A model generated the notes under the pieces. That model did no database searches. It was not told the DNA's origin and saw only the letters and a program-made list of their open reading frames with translations. Positions 33,788 through 42,915 of a stretch of DNA of 62,129 bases are shown one piece after another. The first letter of the stretch is position 1. Each line of letters begins with the position of its first letter. The stretch lies in contig JAFQFH010000013.1 in the NCBI GenBank assembly GCA_017398685.1, positions 1 to 62,129 on the forward strand. Reading direction: 5' to 3'. The translations under genes and the position numbers were made by a program. The stretch is from Oscillospiraceae bacterium. GTDB lineage: Bacteria > Bacillota > Clostridia > Oscillospirales > Oscillospiraceae.

Positions 33788-36163
33788 ATGAGTTTTTCGG
33801 ATAAATCACTTTTTACCCTTGAGCTGCCTGCGGTGCTGGAAATGCTCTGTGCCGAGGCTGTCTCCGCTGAGGCCAAGGAGCGGGCGAGGGCCTTGCTGCC
33901 CTCAGCCGATGCCCATGAGGTACAGCGACGGCAGGAGGAAACCAGCGCTGCCAAAACCATGATGACCGTGCGCCAGAGCCCCTCATTCTATGGGGTAAAG
34001 GATGTGCGCCCATCACTTTCAAGGGCGGAGCTGGGCGGCTCACTCAATACAAGGGAGCTTATGGATATCGCAGCGGTTCTGCGCTGCGCCCGTCTGGTGC
34101 GGGGCTATATCGCCGATGACGGCGTGGGCAAAACCTGTATTGACCATCTTTTCTACGGCCTTCGCGCCAACAAATTTCTGGAAGAGAAAATAAGCACCTC
34201 CATCGTAGGCGAGGATGAGATCGCCGACAGCGCATCACCTGACCTTACATCCATACGCCGCCAGATGCGGGCTGCTGCGGCCAGAGCCAGAGACTCGCTG
34301 CAAAAGATCATTTCTTCACCATCCTATGCCAAGGTCTTGCAGGAGCCTATAATCACCATGCGCTCAGACCGCTATGTGGTACCCGTAAAGGCCGAGCATA
34401 AAGGCGCAATTCAGGGCCTTGTCCACGATATTTCAGCCTCAGGCATGACCGTTTTTGTAGAGCCTATGGCGGCAGTCAAGGCCAATAACGAGCTTCGTGA
34501 GCTTGTGGCCAAGGAAAAGCTTGAGATAGAGCGCATCCTTGCCCAATTAAGCGCCGAATGTGCCGAGCACAGAAGCGATATAGAGTCCGATTTTGATATT
34601 CTCACCCGACTTGACCTTATCTTTGCCAAGGCCAAGCTCTCCTACAAGCTGGACTGCCAGAGCGCAGCCATGGAAGAGGGGAGAGGCATAGTTTTGCGCC
34701 GCGCCCGCCATCCGCTGCTGGATCAGAGCAAGGCCGTACCCATAAGCCTTGAGCTGGGCGAAAACTTTGACACCCTTGTGATAACCGGCCCCAATACCGG
34801 CGGCAAAACCGTGTCCTTAAAAACTATCGGCCTTCTTGCGGCCATGCACCAGTGCGGTCTGCATATCCCCACGGCGGACGGCAGCAATATGCCGGTGTTC
34901 AGCCATATCCTTGCCGATATCGGTGACGAGCAGAGCATCGAGCAAAATCTCTCCACCTTCTCTGCCCACATGACCAATATCGTCAATATGCTCTCCGAGT
35001 GTGACGATAATTCCCTTTTGCTCTTTGACGAGCTGGGTGCTGGCACCGACCCCACGGAAGGCGCGGCCCTTGCCATATCCATCATCGAGTACGCCCGTCA
35101 GAAAGGCGCAGTCATCGCTGCCACCACCCACTATGCTGAGCTTAAGGTCTACGCAACAAACGAAGCAGGCGTACAGAACGCCTCCTGCGAATTTGATGTG
35201 GAGACCCTTCGTCCCACCTACCATCTTCTGGTGGGTATCCCCGGCAAGTCCAACGCCTTTGCCATTTCAAGCCGACTTGGTCTGGGCGACGATATAATTG
35301 AAGATGCCAAAAAGCGCATCAATTCCGACTCTGCCAGCTTTGAAGCCACTATTGAAAAGCTGGAGCAGACGAGGCTTCTCATGGAGAAGGACAGGGACGA
35401 GACTGCACGGCTTCTCCGTCAGGCTCAGGAGAACGCAAAGAAGTCCTCATTCCTGAAAGCCGAGCTGGAAGTCCGCCTTGAAAAGGCTGACGAGAAATCC
35501 CGCCGTGAGGCCGAGCGCATCATAGCCGAGGCCCGAGAAGCGGCGGAAGAGGTATTTGCCCAGCTGGACGAGATGAAAAAGCGGGCAAACGACGAGGACA
35601 ATGCTCAGGCCATAAACGAGGCCCGGACCCAGCTTCGTCACCGCCTCAACGAAAAGGAGAATGCCCTTCGCCCCAGCATAGAGGTTCCGCAGGAGCAGAA
35701 ATCCTCCCGGGAGATACGGGCGGGAGATACCGTAAAGATAAAGTCCATGGGCATGACTGCGGAGGTCATCTCCGTTTCAGCCGACCGGGTGCTCACCCTG
35801 AGAGCCGGAATTATGAACGTCACTGCCAAGGAGGACGAGGTGCTCCTCATCGAGGGCATGGAGAAAAAGAGCAAAAAAACCGTATCCGTAAGCGGCGGCG
35901 GCTCCATCCGCTCCATGAGCATTTCACCGGAAATAGACCTTCGCGGCATGGAGGCCCTTGAGGGTGTGCTGGCGGCTGAACGCTATCTGGATAACGCTCT
36001 CATGGCAAAACTCAAAACTGTTACCATCATCCATGGCAAGGGTACGGGTGCGCTGAGGGCTGCCATTCAGCAGATGCTCAAAAAGAACAAATTTGTTAAA
36101 TCCTTCCGACTGGGCAGATACGGCGAAGGCGAGAGCGGTGTTACTGTGGTCGAACTGAAATAA
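33788..36163 (+). CDS. mutS2: endonuclease MutS2
   Basis: 791 residues. The MutS-type ATPase has GPNTGGKTVSLK near residue 334 and LLFDELGAGTDPTEGAAL. A coiled-coil rich region of about residues 510-640 follows, and the C-terminal Smr nuclease domain has IDLRGMEALEG and HGKGTGALRAAI. MutS2 lacks the mismatch-recognition domain and acts on recombination intermediates or collided ribosomes. Full length with conserved order after recO. Confidence 0.96.
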   Translation: MSFSDKSLFTLELPAVLEMLCAEAVSAEAKERARALLPSADAHEVQRRQEETSAAKTMMTVRQSPSFYGVKDVRPSLSRAELGGSLNTRELMDIAAVLRCARLVRGYIADDGVGKTCIDHLFYGLRANKFLEEKISTSIVGEDEIADSASPDLTSIRRQMRAAAARARDSLQKIISSPSYAKVLQEPIITMRSDRYVVPVKAEHKGAIQGLVHDISASGMTVFVEPMAAVKANNELRELVAKEKLEIERILAQLSAECAEHRSDIESDFDILTRLDLIFAKAKLSYKLDCQSAAMEEGRGIVLRRARHPLLDQSKAVPISLELGENFDTLVITGPNTGGKTVSLKTIGLLAAMHQCGLHIPTADGSNMPVFSHILADIGDEQSIEQNLSTFSAHMTNIVNMLSECDDNSLLLFDELGAGTDPTEGAALAISIIEYARQKGAVIAATTHYAELKVYATNEAGVQNASCEFDVETLRPTYHLLVGIPGKSNAFAISSRLGLGDDIIEDAKKRINSDSASFEATIEKLEQTRLLMEKDRDETARLLRQAQENAKKSSFLKAELEVRLEKADEKSRREAERIIAEAREAAEEVFAQLDEMKKRANDEDNAQAINEARTQLRHRLNEKENALRPSIEVPQEQKSSREIRAGDTVKIKSMGMTAEVISVSADRVLTLRAGIMNVTAKEDEVLLIEGMEKKSKKTVSVSGGGSIRSMSISPEIDLRGMEALEGVLAAERYLDNALMAKLKTVTIIHGKGTGALRAAIQQMLKKNKFVKSFRLGRYGEGESGVTVVELK

Positions 36164-36219
36164 AAACAATGTAAACATCTGTCCACAAATGTGTAAAATA
36201 ACGAAAGAACTGAAATCGG

Positions 36220-36248
36220 TTGACGTTTGACTAAAAATTTGCTATCTT
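36220..36248 (+). promoter_or_regulatory. sigma-A promoter for HPr
   Basis: TTGACG (36220-36225), 17-bp spacer, TATCTT (36243-36248), about 54 bases before the HPr ATG. Confidence 0.72.
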
Positions 36249-36301
36249 ATCCTCAGAAGACGCATATATTTAACCTATATTAGAGATAAGGAGCGGCAAG
36301 T

Positions 36302-36565
36302 ATGATAACAAAAGAAGTAGTCATCAATAATCAGGTAGGTCTCCATGCCAGACCTGCGACTTTCTTTATTCAGAAAGCCAATGAGTTCAAGAGCAGCATC
36401 TGGGTCGAGAAGGAAGAACGTCGTGTCAATGCCAAGAGCCTTCTTGGTGTTCTCTCCCTTGGTATCGTCAAGGGCACTGCGATCACTCTCATTGCCGACG
36501 GCGCTGATGAGGAGGCTGCTGTAGCCACTCTGTCTGAGCTTATTGACTCTGACTTCTCCGAATAA
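36302..36565 (+). CDS. ptsH: phosphocarrier protein HPr
   Basis: 87 residues. The phosphoryl-accepting His15 lies in QVGLHARPA, and the regulatory Ser46 lies in NAKSLLGVLSLG, so the product is an HPr rather than a catabolic-only Crh. It passes phosphate from enzyme I to PTS permeases and, once Ser46 is phosphorylated by HPr kinase, works with CcpA. Neither enzyme I nor HPr kinase is adjacent. It has its own promoter and AAGGAG before the start. Confidence 0.95.
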   Translation: MITKEVVINNQVGLHARPATFFIQKANEFKSSIWVEKEERRVNAKSLLGVLSLGIVKGTAITLIADGADEEAAVATLSELIDSDFSE

Positions 36566-36588
36566 GGCTTATTCAATCGAAAAGACAT

Positions 36589-36611
36589 GGGGCGTGTATT
36601 AAGCACGCCCC
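36589..36611 (+). terminator. weak terminator-like hairpin after HPr
   Basis: GGGGCGTG / CACGCCCC stem with loop TATTAAG, followed only by TGTTTG. Partial termination is possible. Confidence 0.5.
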
Positions 36612-36632
36612 TGTTTGCGTATAGGAGCAAAT

Positions 36633-37487
36633 ATGAAAAAGGAAAACATCGGCATGATTGAGATGCTGCTGTGTGCAGCACTGTGGAGCATAGCGGGCAT
36701 TTTTATGAAGCTTATCCCATGGAACGGCTTTGCCATGGCGGGAATGCGAAGCCTCATAGCGGGGCTTACCTTTGCAGTGTATATGGTAATAACCCGCCGC
36801 CGCTTCATCTTCACATCCAAAACCATTCTCAGCGGCATACTCACAGGCTGCGTTTATACCTGCTTTGCCGTGTCCAACAAATTGACCACTGCGGCAAACG
36901 CCATTGTACTTCAGTTTACCTCGCCCGTATTCATCGTCATATTCTCTGCGCTTATATTCAGACAGCGTATAAAAAGAAACGACATGTATGTGGTCATTGC
37001 CACATTACTGGGCATAGCCCTCTTCTTCTTTGACCAGCTCAAGCCCGGATATATCCTCGGTAACTTTGTGGCTATTGCTGCCGGTATGTTTATGGCGGGC
37101 ATGTTCATGGTCGTTGGCAATCTTGAAGGGGATACGCGCTTTTCCGCCATCTTCATCGGTCAGATGTTCACCTTCCTGGTGGGCCTGCCCTTTATTATAA
37201 CTACAAAGCCTGAGTTTACGACAACTGCTGTTTTGAGCATACTTATACTTGGCGTGTTCCAGCTTGGCATATCCTATATCCTGTACGTCCATGCCAGCAA
37301 GCACTGCCCGCCTCTGGCCTGCTGCCTTCTGGGTGCGCTGGAGCCGCTTTTGAACCCTGTGTGGGTCTTCCTTTTTGACGGGGAACGGCCCGGCATCTTC
37401 GCACTTGTGGGTGCGTTTATCGTTGTGGTCTCCATCACTGTGTGGTGCATATTCGGACAGAAGGACGATGTGAAAAGCGAGGCATGA
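36633..37487 (+). CDS. EamA/DMT-family transporter
   Basis: 284 residues from ATG 36633, with GGAG 5 bases upstream; a longer TTG version has no ribosome site. Two five-helix EamA repeats are visible: LLCAALWSIAGIFMKLIPW at the start and SKHCPPLACCLLGALEPLLNPVWVFLF in the second. The C-terminus is short and polar. Substrate unknown. It is a distinct gene from the one at 19680, with little similarity outside the fold. uvrC begins three bases after its stop. Confidence 0.88.
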   Translation: MKKENIGMIEMLLCAALWSIAGIFMKLIPWNGFAMAGMRSLIAGLTFAVYMVITRRRFIFTSKTILSGILTGCVYTCFAVSNKLTTAANAIVLQFTSPVFIVIFSALIFRQRIKRNDMYVVIATLLGIALFFFDQLKPGYILGNFVAIAAGMFMAGMFMVVGNLEGDTRFSAIFIGQMFTFLVGLPFIITTKPEFTTTAVLSILILGVFQLGISYILYVHASKHCPPLACCLLGALEPLLNPVWVFLFDGERPGIFALVGAFIVVVSITVWCIFGQKDDVKSEA

Positions 37488-37490
37488 TAA

Positions 37491-39305
37491 ATGCTTGATA
37501 TTTTAAGGGACAAGGCAAGACGCCTGCCCCAGCTCCCCGGTGTGTACATCATGCTGGATGAGCAGTCTCAGGTCATATATGTGGGCAAGGCCAAAAAACT
37601 GAAGAACCGGGTCAGCAGCTATTTCCACGGCGAGCACATCCCCAAGGTGGCCGCCATGGTGGAAAAGGTGCATGATTTCAATGTTATCGTGGCCGGCAGC
37701 GAGTTTGAGGCGCTTGTACTGGAAAACTCCCTCATAAAACGCCATAAGCCCCGGTATAATATCCTTCTGAAGGATGATAAGGGCTATCCATTTATCCGTG
37801 TAGATACAAAAGAGGAATATCCCGCCATGAAGCTTGTCAGCAAGACAGCTTCGGACGGTGCAAAATACTTTGGCCCCTTCGGCGGCAGAGCACAGACAAG
37901 GGAGATAATCAGCACTCTCTCAAAAGCGCTGCTTCTGCCCGGCTGTGCCCGCAAATTCCCCCGGGATATCGGCAAGTCCCGCCCCTGCCTAAATTACCAT
38001 ATGGGCGCATGCGCCGGATGGTGTCAGGGCCGGCTGGAAAGCGGGGAATACAGACGGCGTATGGAGCAGGCCATGCTCATTCTGGAGGGTAAAAGCACAG
38101 AGCTTAAAGCGAGCCTTACGGAGAAAATGGAGCAGGCGGCGGAAGAGCTCCGCTTTGAGCAGGCCGCCGAGCTTCGTGACAGGCTGCGCGCCATAGAGGG
38201 CCTTGAAAACCGCCAGCGGGTCATATCCACCGCCTTTGCTGACACGGATGCGGTGGGCTTTTGCCGTGGAGCAAAAAGCTGCTTTACGGTGCTCCATTTT
38301 GTCAAAGGCGACCTTGTGGACAAGGAAGTGGAGATAATGGACGAGCCTATCGAGGAAGACAGCGAGGCACTGTGTGACCTTTTGCTCCAGTATTATTCCG
38401 CCCACCGCGGCGGCTGGCCCAAGAGCATACTTGTGCCCTTTGAGATAGAGGACAGGGAAGCCCTTGAAACACTTCTGAGTGAGCTTGCGGGCAAGCGTAT
38501 ATACGTGGAAGTACCCAAAAGGGGAGAGCGTCTGCGGCTTATTGAAAGCGCGGCGGCCAACGCAAGGGAGGAGATCCTCCGCCGGACTACCTCCGCTCAG
38601 CGCAGCCTCAAGACCCTTGAGTGGCTCCAGAAAGCCCTTTCCCTGCCTGAACTTCCCGCGCGCATAGAGGCTTTTGACGTATCAAACCTTGGAGATACCG
38701 GCATAGTTGCGGCTATGACCGTCCATGTGGACGGCAAGCCCTTAAAACGGGCCTACAAGAAATTCCGCATAAGGGACCTTCAGGGTCAGGACGACTATGC
38801 CAGTATGTATCAGGCTGTGTACCGCCGCTTCAGGCATCTGGTGGACGGAGACGAAAGCTTCATGCCGGCTCCAGAGCTTCTTCTTATAGACGGCGGCGAC
38901 AGGCACACAGCCGTGGCTCTTGAAGCATTGCACGAGCTTGGTGTATCCGTGCCGGTATTCGGCATGGTCAAGGACGACAGGCACCGTACCCGCGCCCTTG
39001 TTACCGCCCAGGGGCAGGAGATCGGTATATCATCCAATCAGGCGGTGTTTGCCCTTGTCGGCAGCATTCAGGAGGAGACTCACCGCTTCGCCATCGAGTA
39101 TCAGCGCTCACTCAGAAATGAAAACTATGCATCTGCGCTGGATAAAATAGAAGGAATAGGTCCAAAACGCAGAGCCGATCTTCTGAAAAACTTCAAATCC
39201 ATCAAAGCCATTAAAAATGCAGGTATTGAGCAGCTTTCTCTGGTAGTTCCCACAAAAACTGCCAAAGCTGTATATGACTATTTTCATACCGGAGAAGAAA
39301 AATGA
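37491..39305 (+). CDS. uvrC: excinuclease ABC subunit C
   Basis: 604 residues. The GIY-YIG nuclease is at the N-terminus (LPGVYIMLDEQSQVIYVGKA, residues ~15-35), a UVR motif near residues 195-230, the RNase H-like 5' nuclease with FDVSNLGDT and LLIDGG, and helix-hairpin-helix repeats at the end (KIEGIGPKRRADLLKNF). It makes both incisions in nucleotide excision repair with UvrAB. It overlaps rsmD by four bases. Confidence 0.96.
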   Translation: MLDILRDKARRLPQLPGVYIMLDEQSQVIYVGKAKKLKNRVSSYFHGEHIPKVAAMVEKVHDFNVIVAGSEFEALVLENSLIKRHKPRYNILLKDDKGYPFIRVDTKEEYPAMKLVSKTASDGAKYFGPFGGRAQTREIISTLSKALLLPGCARKFPRDIGKSRPCLNYHMGACAGWCQGRLESGEYRRRMEQAMLILEGKSTELKASLTEKMEQAAEELRFEQAAELRDRLRAIEGLENRQRVISTAFADTDAVGFCRGAKSCFTVLHFVKGDLVDKEVEIMDEPIEEDSEALCDLLLQYYSAHRGGWPKSILVPFEIEDREALETLLSELAGKRIYVEVPKRGERLRLIESAAANAREEILRRTTSAQRSLKTLEWLQKALSLPELPARIEAFDVSNLGDTGIVAAMTVHVDGKPLKRAYKKFRIRDLQGQDDYASMYQAVYRRFRHLVDGDESFMPAPELLLIDGGDRHTAVALEALHELGVSVPVFGMVKDDRHRTRALVTAQGQEIGISSNQAVFALVGSIQEETHRFAIEYQRSLRNENYASALDKIEGIGPKRRADLLKNFKSIKAIKNAGIEQLSLVVPTKTAKAVYDYFHTGEEK

Positions 39306-39841
39306 GAGTTATCACAGGAAAAGCCCGGGGCAGAAAGCTTGCCACCCCCGCAAATAACGATATCCGTCCCACAACGGACAATGTAAAGGAATCCATCTTC
39401 AATATCATCCAGTTTGACATTGAAGGCCGCCGTGTGCTGGATCTTTTTGCCGGTACGGGGCAGCTGGGCATTGAGTGCCTCAGCCGTGGGGCAGAGAGCG
39501 TGGTGTTTATAGACCAGAGCCGGGAGAGCGTTAAGCTTGTAAAGGACAATCTTAAGACCTGCGGTCTTGAGGGCACGGTCATGCAGATGGACGCTGTCAG
39601 TTTTCTCAATGGCTGCGGCAAATTTGATCTTATATTTATCGACCCGCCCTATGACTCTCCACTGTATGAAAAGGTTCTTGAAACCGTCAATTCGGTTGAC
39701 ATATTGTCGGATGGTGGTATAATAATATGCGAAGCTTCCCGCGATAGGCAGCTTCCCGAGCTTGAAGCGCCCTATAAAAAAGTGCGTGAATATATCTACG
39801 GCAAAGTCAAGCTCTGTAAATATACCAAGGAGAGCCTTTGA
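39302..39841 (+). CDS. rsmD: 16S rRNA (guanine966-N2)-methyltransferase RsmD
   Basis: 179 residues. RVITGKARGRKL at the N-terminus, the SAM site LDLFAGTGQLGIECLSRGA, and the catalytic DPPY at residues 114-117. The order uvrC-rsmD-coaD is common in Firmicutes. The stop TGA overlaps the coaD ATG by one base. Confidence 0.95.
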   Translation: MRVITGKARGRKLATPANNDIRPTTDNVKESIFNIIQFDIEGRRVLDLFAGTGQLGIECLSRGAESVVFIDQSRESVKLVKDNLKTCGLEGTVMQMDAVSFLNGCGKFDLIFIDPPYDSPLYEKVLETVNSVDILSDGGIIICEASRDRQLPELEAPYKKVREYIYGKVKLCKYTKESL

Positions 39842-40335
39842 TGAAAACAGCCATTTGCCCCGGCAGCTTTGACCCCATTACTCTGGGGCATCTGAATATT
39901 ATCCGCCGTGTTTCCCGTATGTTTGACGAGGTGGTTGTCTGCGTAATGCGCAATGCCTCCAAAAGCTCCGGCATGTTCTCCATGGAGGAGCGCTGTGAGA
40001 TGGTGCGCCGCTCGGTGGCAAGGTTTCCCAATGTGCGTGTGGAGTCTCCGGAGGGGCTTTTGGCGGAGTATGTAAAAAGCTTTGAAAGTGCGGTTGTGGT
40101 CAAGGGCATGCGCGCCGCGTCAGACTTTGATTATGAGTTCCAGATGGATCTTATCAATAAAAAGATAAATCCGCAGATGGAGACTTTGTTTTTGCCATCC
40201 AGCGAAAAGTATACCTTTTTAAGCTCTTCCATCGTGCGTGAAATGGCCCGCTACGGTGCAGACCTTACCGGCTTTGTTCCGGATGAAATAAAAACGGATA
40301 TCGAGAAAAAAGCTTTGCTATGGAGGGGAAAATAA
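39841..40335 (+). CDS. coaD: phosphopantetheine adenylyltransferase
   Basis: 164 residues from ATG 39841, with AAGGAG 8 bases upstream. The nucleotidyltransferase motif GSFDPITLGH (Thr14-x-Gly16-His17) and the second site LSSSIVREMARYG are intact. It makes dephospho-CoA from 4'-phosphopantetheine and ATP. Its stop abuts the next gene directly. Confidence 0.95.
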   Translation: MKTAICPGSFDPITLGHLNIIRRVSRMFDEVVVCVMRNASKSSGMFSMEERCEMVRRSVARFPNVRVESPEGLLAEYVKSFESAVVVKGMRAASDFDYEFQMDLINKKINPQMETLFLPSSEKYTFLSSSIVREMARYGADLTGFVPDEIKTDIEKKALLWRGK

Positions 40336-40986
40336 ATGGATAACAGTGTAGATATCATTGAACTGCTTGACATACTCTATGGTATGGTCACAGAGGCATG
40401 GGGTGTTCCCCTTGGCAACGACAAGTGCATTATTGAGCGCGAAAAGGCCGTTGAGATCATAAACGAGATCAAGACCAATCTGCCCTCCGCACTTTCCGAG
40501 GCCAAGCGCCTTGTGGCTGCAAGGGATGAGTTTATCGGCAACGCCAAGCGCGAGGCCGAGGCCATGCGCAAGAGCGCCGAAGAAAGAGCCCGCGCCATGG
40601 TGGAGGAGCAGGAAGTTGTGCGTGTTGCCCGCACCAAGAGTGCAGAGATGATAAGCTCTGCCGAGGCCAAGTCCAAGGAACTGCGCCGTATTGCCAGCGA
40701 GTATGTGGATGAGATAATGAGCAACACCGAAAAGAGTGTGAGCGAGGCCCTCTCCAAACTCCAGAACGCCCACAACGCCTTCAAGTCTGCCGGTGCTGCC
40801 GCACCTGCGGCTGTGCAGGCGGCTCCCGCAGCTCCCGTACAGCCTGCCGCCCCTGCGCAGGAAGTGAAAAAAGCTCCCAATCCCTTTGCTGCACCTGCGG
40901 CCGCTCCTCAGAATGTAAAAGCTGCTGCAAACAACGGCGCAAAGCGTCAGGGTGCACCGGTCATGCGCATCCCGAGGGAGAATTGA
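40336..40986 (+). CDS. coiled-coil protein with Ala/Pro-rich tail, clostridial coaD-linked family
   Basis: 216 residues. N-terminal short segment IIELLDILYGMVTEAWGVPLGNDK, cut here for display, then a long charged helix rich in Ala, Glu, Lys and Arg (residues ~45-150) that predicts as coiled coil, and a C-terminal tail of Ala/Pro/Gln repeats ending in VMRIPREN. Relatives next to coaD in Clostridia are often labelled ATPase or V-type ATPase subunit because of the helix; no ATPase motif is present. The plan resembles DivIVA/scaffold proteins. ATG directly follows the coaD stop, so it is co-translated. Function unknown. Confidence 0.7.
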   Translation: MDNSVDIIELLDILYGMVTEAWGVPLGNDKCIIEREKAVEIINEIKTNLPSALSEAKRLVAARDEFIGNAKREAEAMRKSAEERARAMVEEQEVVRVARTKSAEMISSAEAKSKELRRIASEYVDEIMSNTEKSVSEALSKLQNAHNAFKSAGAAAPAAVQAAPAAPVQPAAPAQEVKKAPNPFAAPAAAPQNVKAAANNGAKRQGAPVMRIPREN

Positions 40987-41016
40987 GTTTACATAAATCT
41001 ATATGTTGTGTTCAAA

Positions 41017-41058
41017 CAGTCCAACAGCTTGAATATATAGCTGTTGGACTGATTTTTT
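41017..41058 (+). terminator. terminator of the uvrC-coaD run
   Basis: Stem CAGTCCAACAGCT / AGCTGTTGGACTG with a 9-base loop, then T6. Confidence 0.93.
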
Positions 41059-41113
41059 GCGTTTTTGCCCTAAAAAGCAACAAAAAAAGACAAAAATCTT
41101 CAAAATATTTCTC

Positions 41114-41142
41114 TTGCAATTTTTGCGAAGCCCCCCTATAAT
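41114..41142 (+). promoter_or_regulatory. sigma-A promoter of the dcw cluster
   Basis: TTGCAA (41114-41119), 17-bp spacer, consensus TATAAT (41137-41142). Start site falls just before the MraZ boxes. Confidence 0.82.
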
Positions 41143-41152
41143 TGAAATGTAA

Positions 41153-41177
41153 GTGGGTAAAAGTGGTGAAATGTGGC
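41153..41177 (+). promoter_or_regulatory. MraZ operator, three GTGG boxes at 10-bp steps
   Basis: GTGGG at 41153, GTGGT at 41163 and GTGGC at 41173, each separated by five bases. This matches known MraZ sites (GTGGG-like repeats one helical turn apart) and lies between the promoter and mraZ. Confidence 0.85.
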
Positions 41178-41207
41178 GCGAAAAAGCAGCACAGAGGAGG
41201 CAAATAG

Positions 41208-41624
41208 ATGACAGGGGAGTACCAGCATTCTTTAGACAGCAAGGGTCGTATTTTTATACCCGCAAAGCTCCGTGACGAGCTGGGCGAGGTGTTTTTTATC
41301 ACAATTTCCATGGACAAGTGTCTGTGTGTATATAGCAGGGAAAACTGGCAGGAGCTTTCCGATAAGGTCAGCGCAATGCCGTATATCAAGCAGCGCAAAA
41401 TGCGCCCTCTTTTCGCTCATGCTGCAAAGTGTGAGCTGGACAGTCAGGGCCGTGCGCTTATTCCCCAGAATCTCCGTGATTTTGCGGGTCTAACCAAGAA
41501 TGTTTCCGTGGTTGGCTGCAACAACCATGCAGAGCTGTGGGACAGCGAGGCGTGGAAGAGTGTGTATGCATTTGAAACCACCCCTGAAAATATAGCCGCC
41601 GTTCTGGAGGAGCTGGATTTCTGA
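41208..41624 (+). CDS. mraZ: transcriptional regulator MraZ
   Basis: 138 residues with two SpoVT/AbrB-like halves: YQHSLDSKGRIFIPAKLRD and KCELDSQGRALIPQNLRDF. MraZ forms a ring-shaped oligomer that binds GTGG repeats and represses its own dcw operon. Its boxes are seen directly upstream. GAGGAGG precedes the start. Overlaps rsmH by one base. Confidence 0.96.
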   Translation: MTGEYQHSLDSKGRIFIPAKLRDELGEVFFITISMDKCLCVYSRENWQELSDKVSAMPYIKQRKMRPLFAHAAKCELDSQGRALIPQNLRDFAGLTKNVSVVGCNNHAELWDSEAWKSVYAFETTPENIAAVLEELDF

Positions 41625-42559
41625 TGACAGAGCCTAAGCACATTTCAGTATTACTGGAAGAATGTATAGAAAATCTTGATATTAAGCCGGAGGGCATATA
41701 TGTTGACGGCACTCTGGGTCTGGGCGGGCATTCATATCAGATAGCCTCCCGCCTGACTACAGGCCGCCTCATCGGCATAGACCGGGATGCCACCGCCATT
41801 GAGAGAGCCGGCAGGCGCCTTGAGCCTTTTAAGGACAGGGTAACTCTTGTACACGGCAATTTCTGCGACGTGGCTGCAATCCTTGATGAGCTGGGTATAG
41901 ACTTCGTCGATGGTATGCTTTTCGACCTTGGTGTATCCTCGCCTCAGCTGGATGAGATCGAAAGAGGCTTTTCCTACATGGGTGATGCGCCTTTGGATAT
42001 GCGCATGAACAAAAGCGACAGACTCACCGCAAAAGAGGTGGTCAACAGCTACTCTGAAGATCAGCTCAACCGTATATTCTGGGACTACGGAGAGGAACGC
42101 TATGCACGGCGCATTACTGCCGCCATATTGAAAAACCGGGAAAAAGCCCCTATAGAGAGCACCTTGCAGCTGGTGGATATTATAAAGTCCGCTCTGCCTG
42201 CGCCGGCGCTGAGGGAAAAGCAGCATCCGGCAAAGCGCTGCTTTCAGGCCATACGCATAGCGGTCAACGATGAACTGGGCGCAGTGGAGCAGATGATGGA
42301 CACAGCCCCCGACAAGCTGAAAAAGGGCGGCAGACTTTGCGTAATCAGCTTTCATTCCCTTGAGGACAGAATAGTGAAATCCGGCATCGCAAGGCGTGAA
42401 AATGGCTGTACCTGTCCCAGAGAAGCCCCCATATGCACCTGCGGCTTTGTGAGAACGCTCAGAAGCGTCAGCCGTAAGCCCATACTCCCAAGCGAGGAAG
42501 AAACAGAAAATAACCCTCGTGCCCGCAGTGCAAAGCTACGTGTGGCAGAGAGGGTCTGA
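41624..42559 (+). CDS. rsmH: 16S rRNA (cytosine1402-N4)-methyltransferase RsmH
   Basis: 311 residues. HISVLLEECIENL at the start, the SAM site DGTLGLGGHS, LFDLGVSSPQLDEIERGFS, and FHSLEDRIVK near the end. C-terminal ENNPRARSAKLRVAERV is standard. Usual second gene of the dcw cluster. Confidence 0.96.
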   Translation: MTEPKHISVLLEECIENLDIKPEGIYVDGTLGLGGHSYQIASRLTTGRLIGIDRDATAIERAGRRLEPFKDRVTLVHGNFCDVAAILDELGIDFVDGMLFDLGVSSPQLDEIERGFSYMGDAPLDMRMNKSDRLTAKEVVNSYSEDQLNRIFWDYGEERYARRITAAILKNREKAPIESTLQLVDIIKSALPAPALREKQHPAKRCFQAIRIAVNDELGAVEQMMDTAPDKLKKGGRLCVISFHSLEDRIVKSGIARRENGCTCPREAPICTCGFVRTLRSVSRKPILPSEEETENNPRARSAKLRVAERV

Positions 42560-42562
42560 ATA

Positions 42563-42853
42563 ATGAAAAAGATATATCCCGTGTTCTTCTCAGCAGTCGT
42601 TTTCCCTTTCTCGGCGCTTATGCTCATTTTCTCACTATTGTGTTCCATAAAGCTCTCTGCCGTCAATGACAGAGTGCGGGAGCTGGATGAGCAGTGCCGT
42701 ACGCTTATGCTGGAAAATGAGAGACTGACGGCGGAGTATGAAAGCCTTGCCTCCATCGACAAGGTGGAAAAATACGCTGTGAGCGTACTGGGTATGCAGC
42801 AGTGTGAAGCCACTCAGATAGTGTACATAGAGATGAAAGAACAAGTGGGATAA
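42563..42853 (+). CDS. ftsL: cell division protein FtsL-like
   Basis: 96 residues: one membrane helix near the N-terminus (residues ~6-30) then a coiled coil, RVRELDEQCRTLMLENERL, and the VEKYAVSVLGMQ tail. Sequence is poorly conserved in this family, but length, topology and position between rsmH and a PBP2 gene identify it. It should form the FtsQLB-type complex with DivIB and DivIC. Confidence 0.82.
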   Translation: MKKIYPVFFSAVVFPFSALMLIFSLLCSIKLSAVNDRVRELDEQCRTLMLENERLTAEYESLASIDKVEKYAVSVLGMQQCEATQIVYIEMKEQVG

Positions 42854-42875
42854 AAAGTAGTATACGGATAAGCCG

Positions 42876-42899
42876 ATGAATATATTTTTATATATTCAT
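42876..42899. repeat. perfect AT-only hairpin between ftsL and ftsI
   Basis: ATGAATATAT / ATATATTCAT with loop TTTT, no T tract. It ends 17 bases ahead of the ftsI start. Confidence 0.6.
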
Positions 42900-42915
42900 A
42901 TTGCGGGAGTGTACT

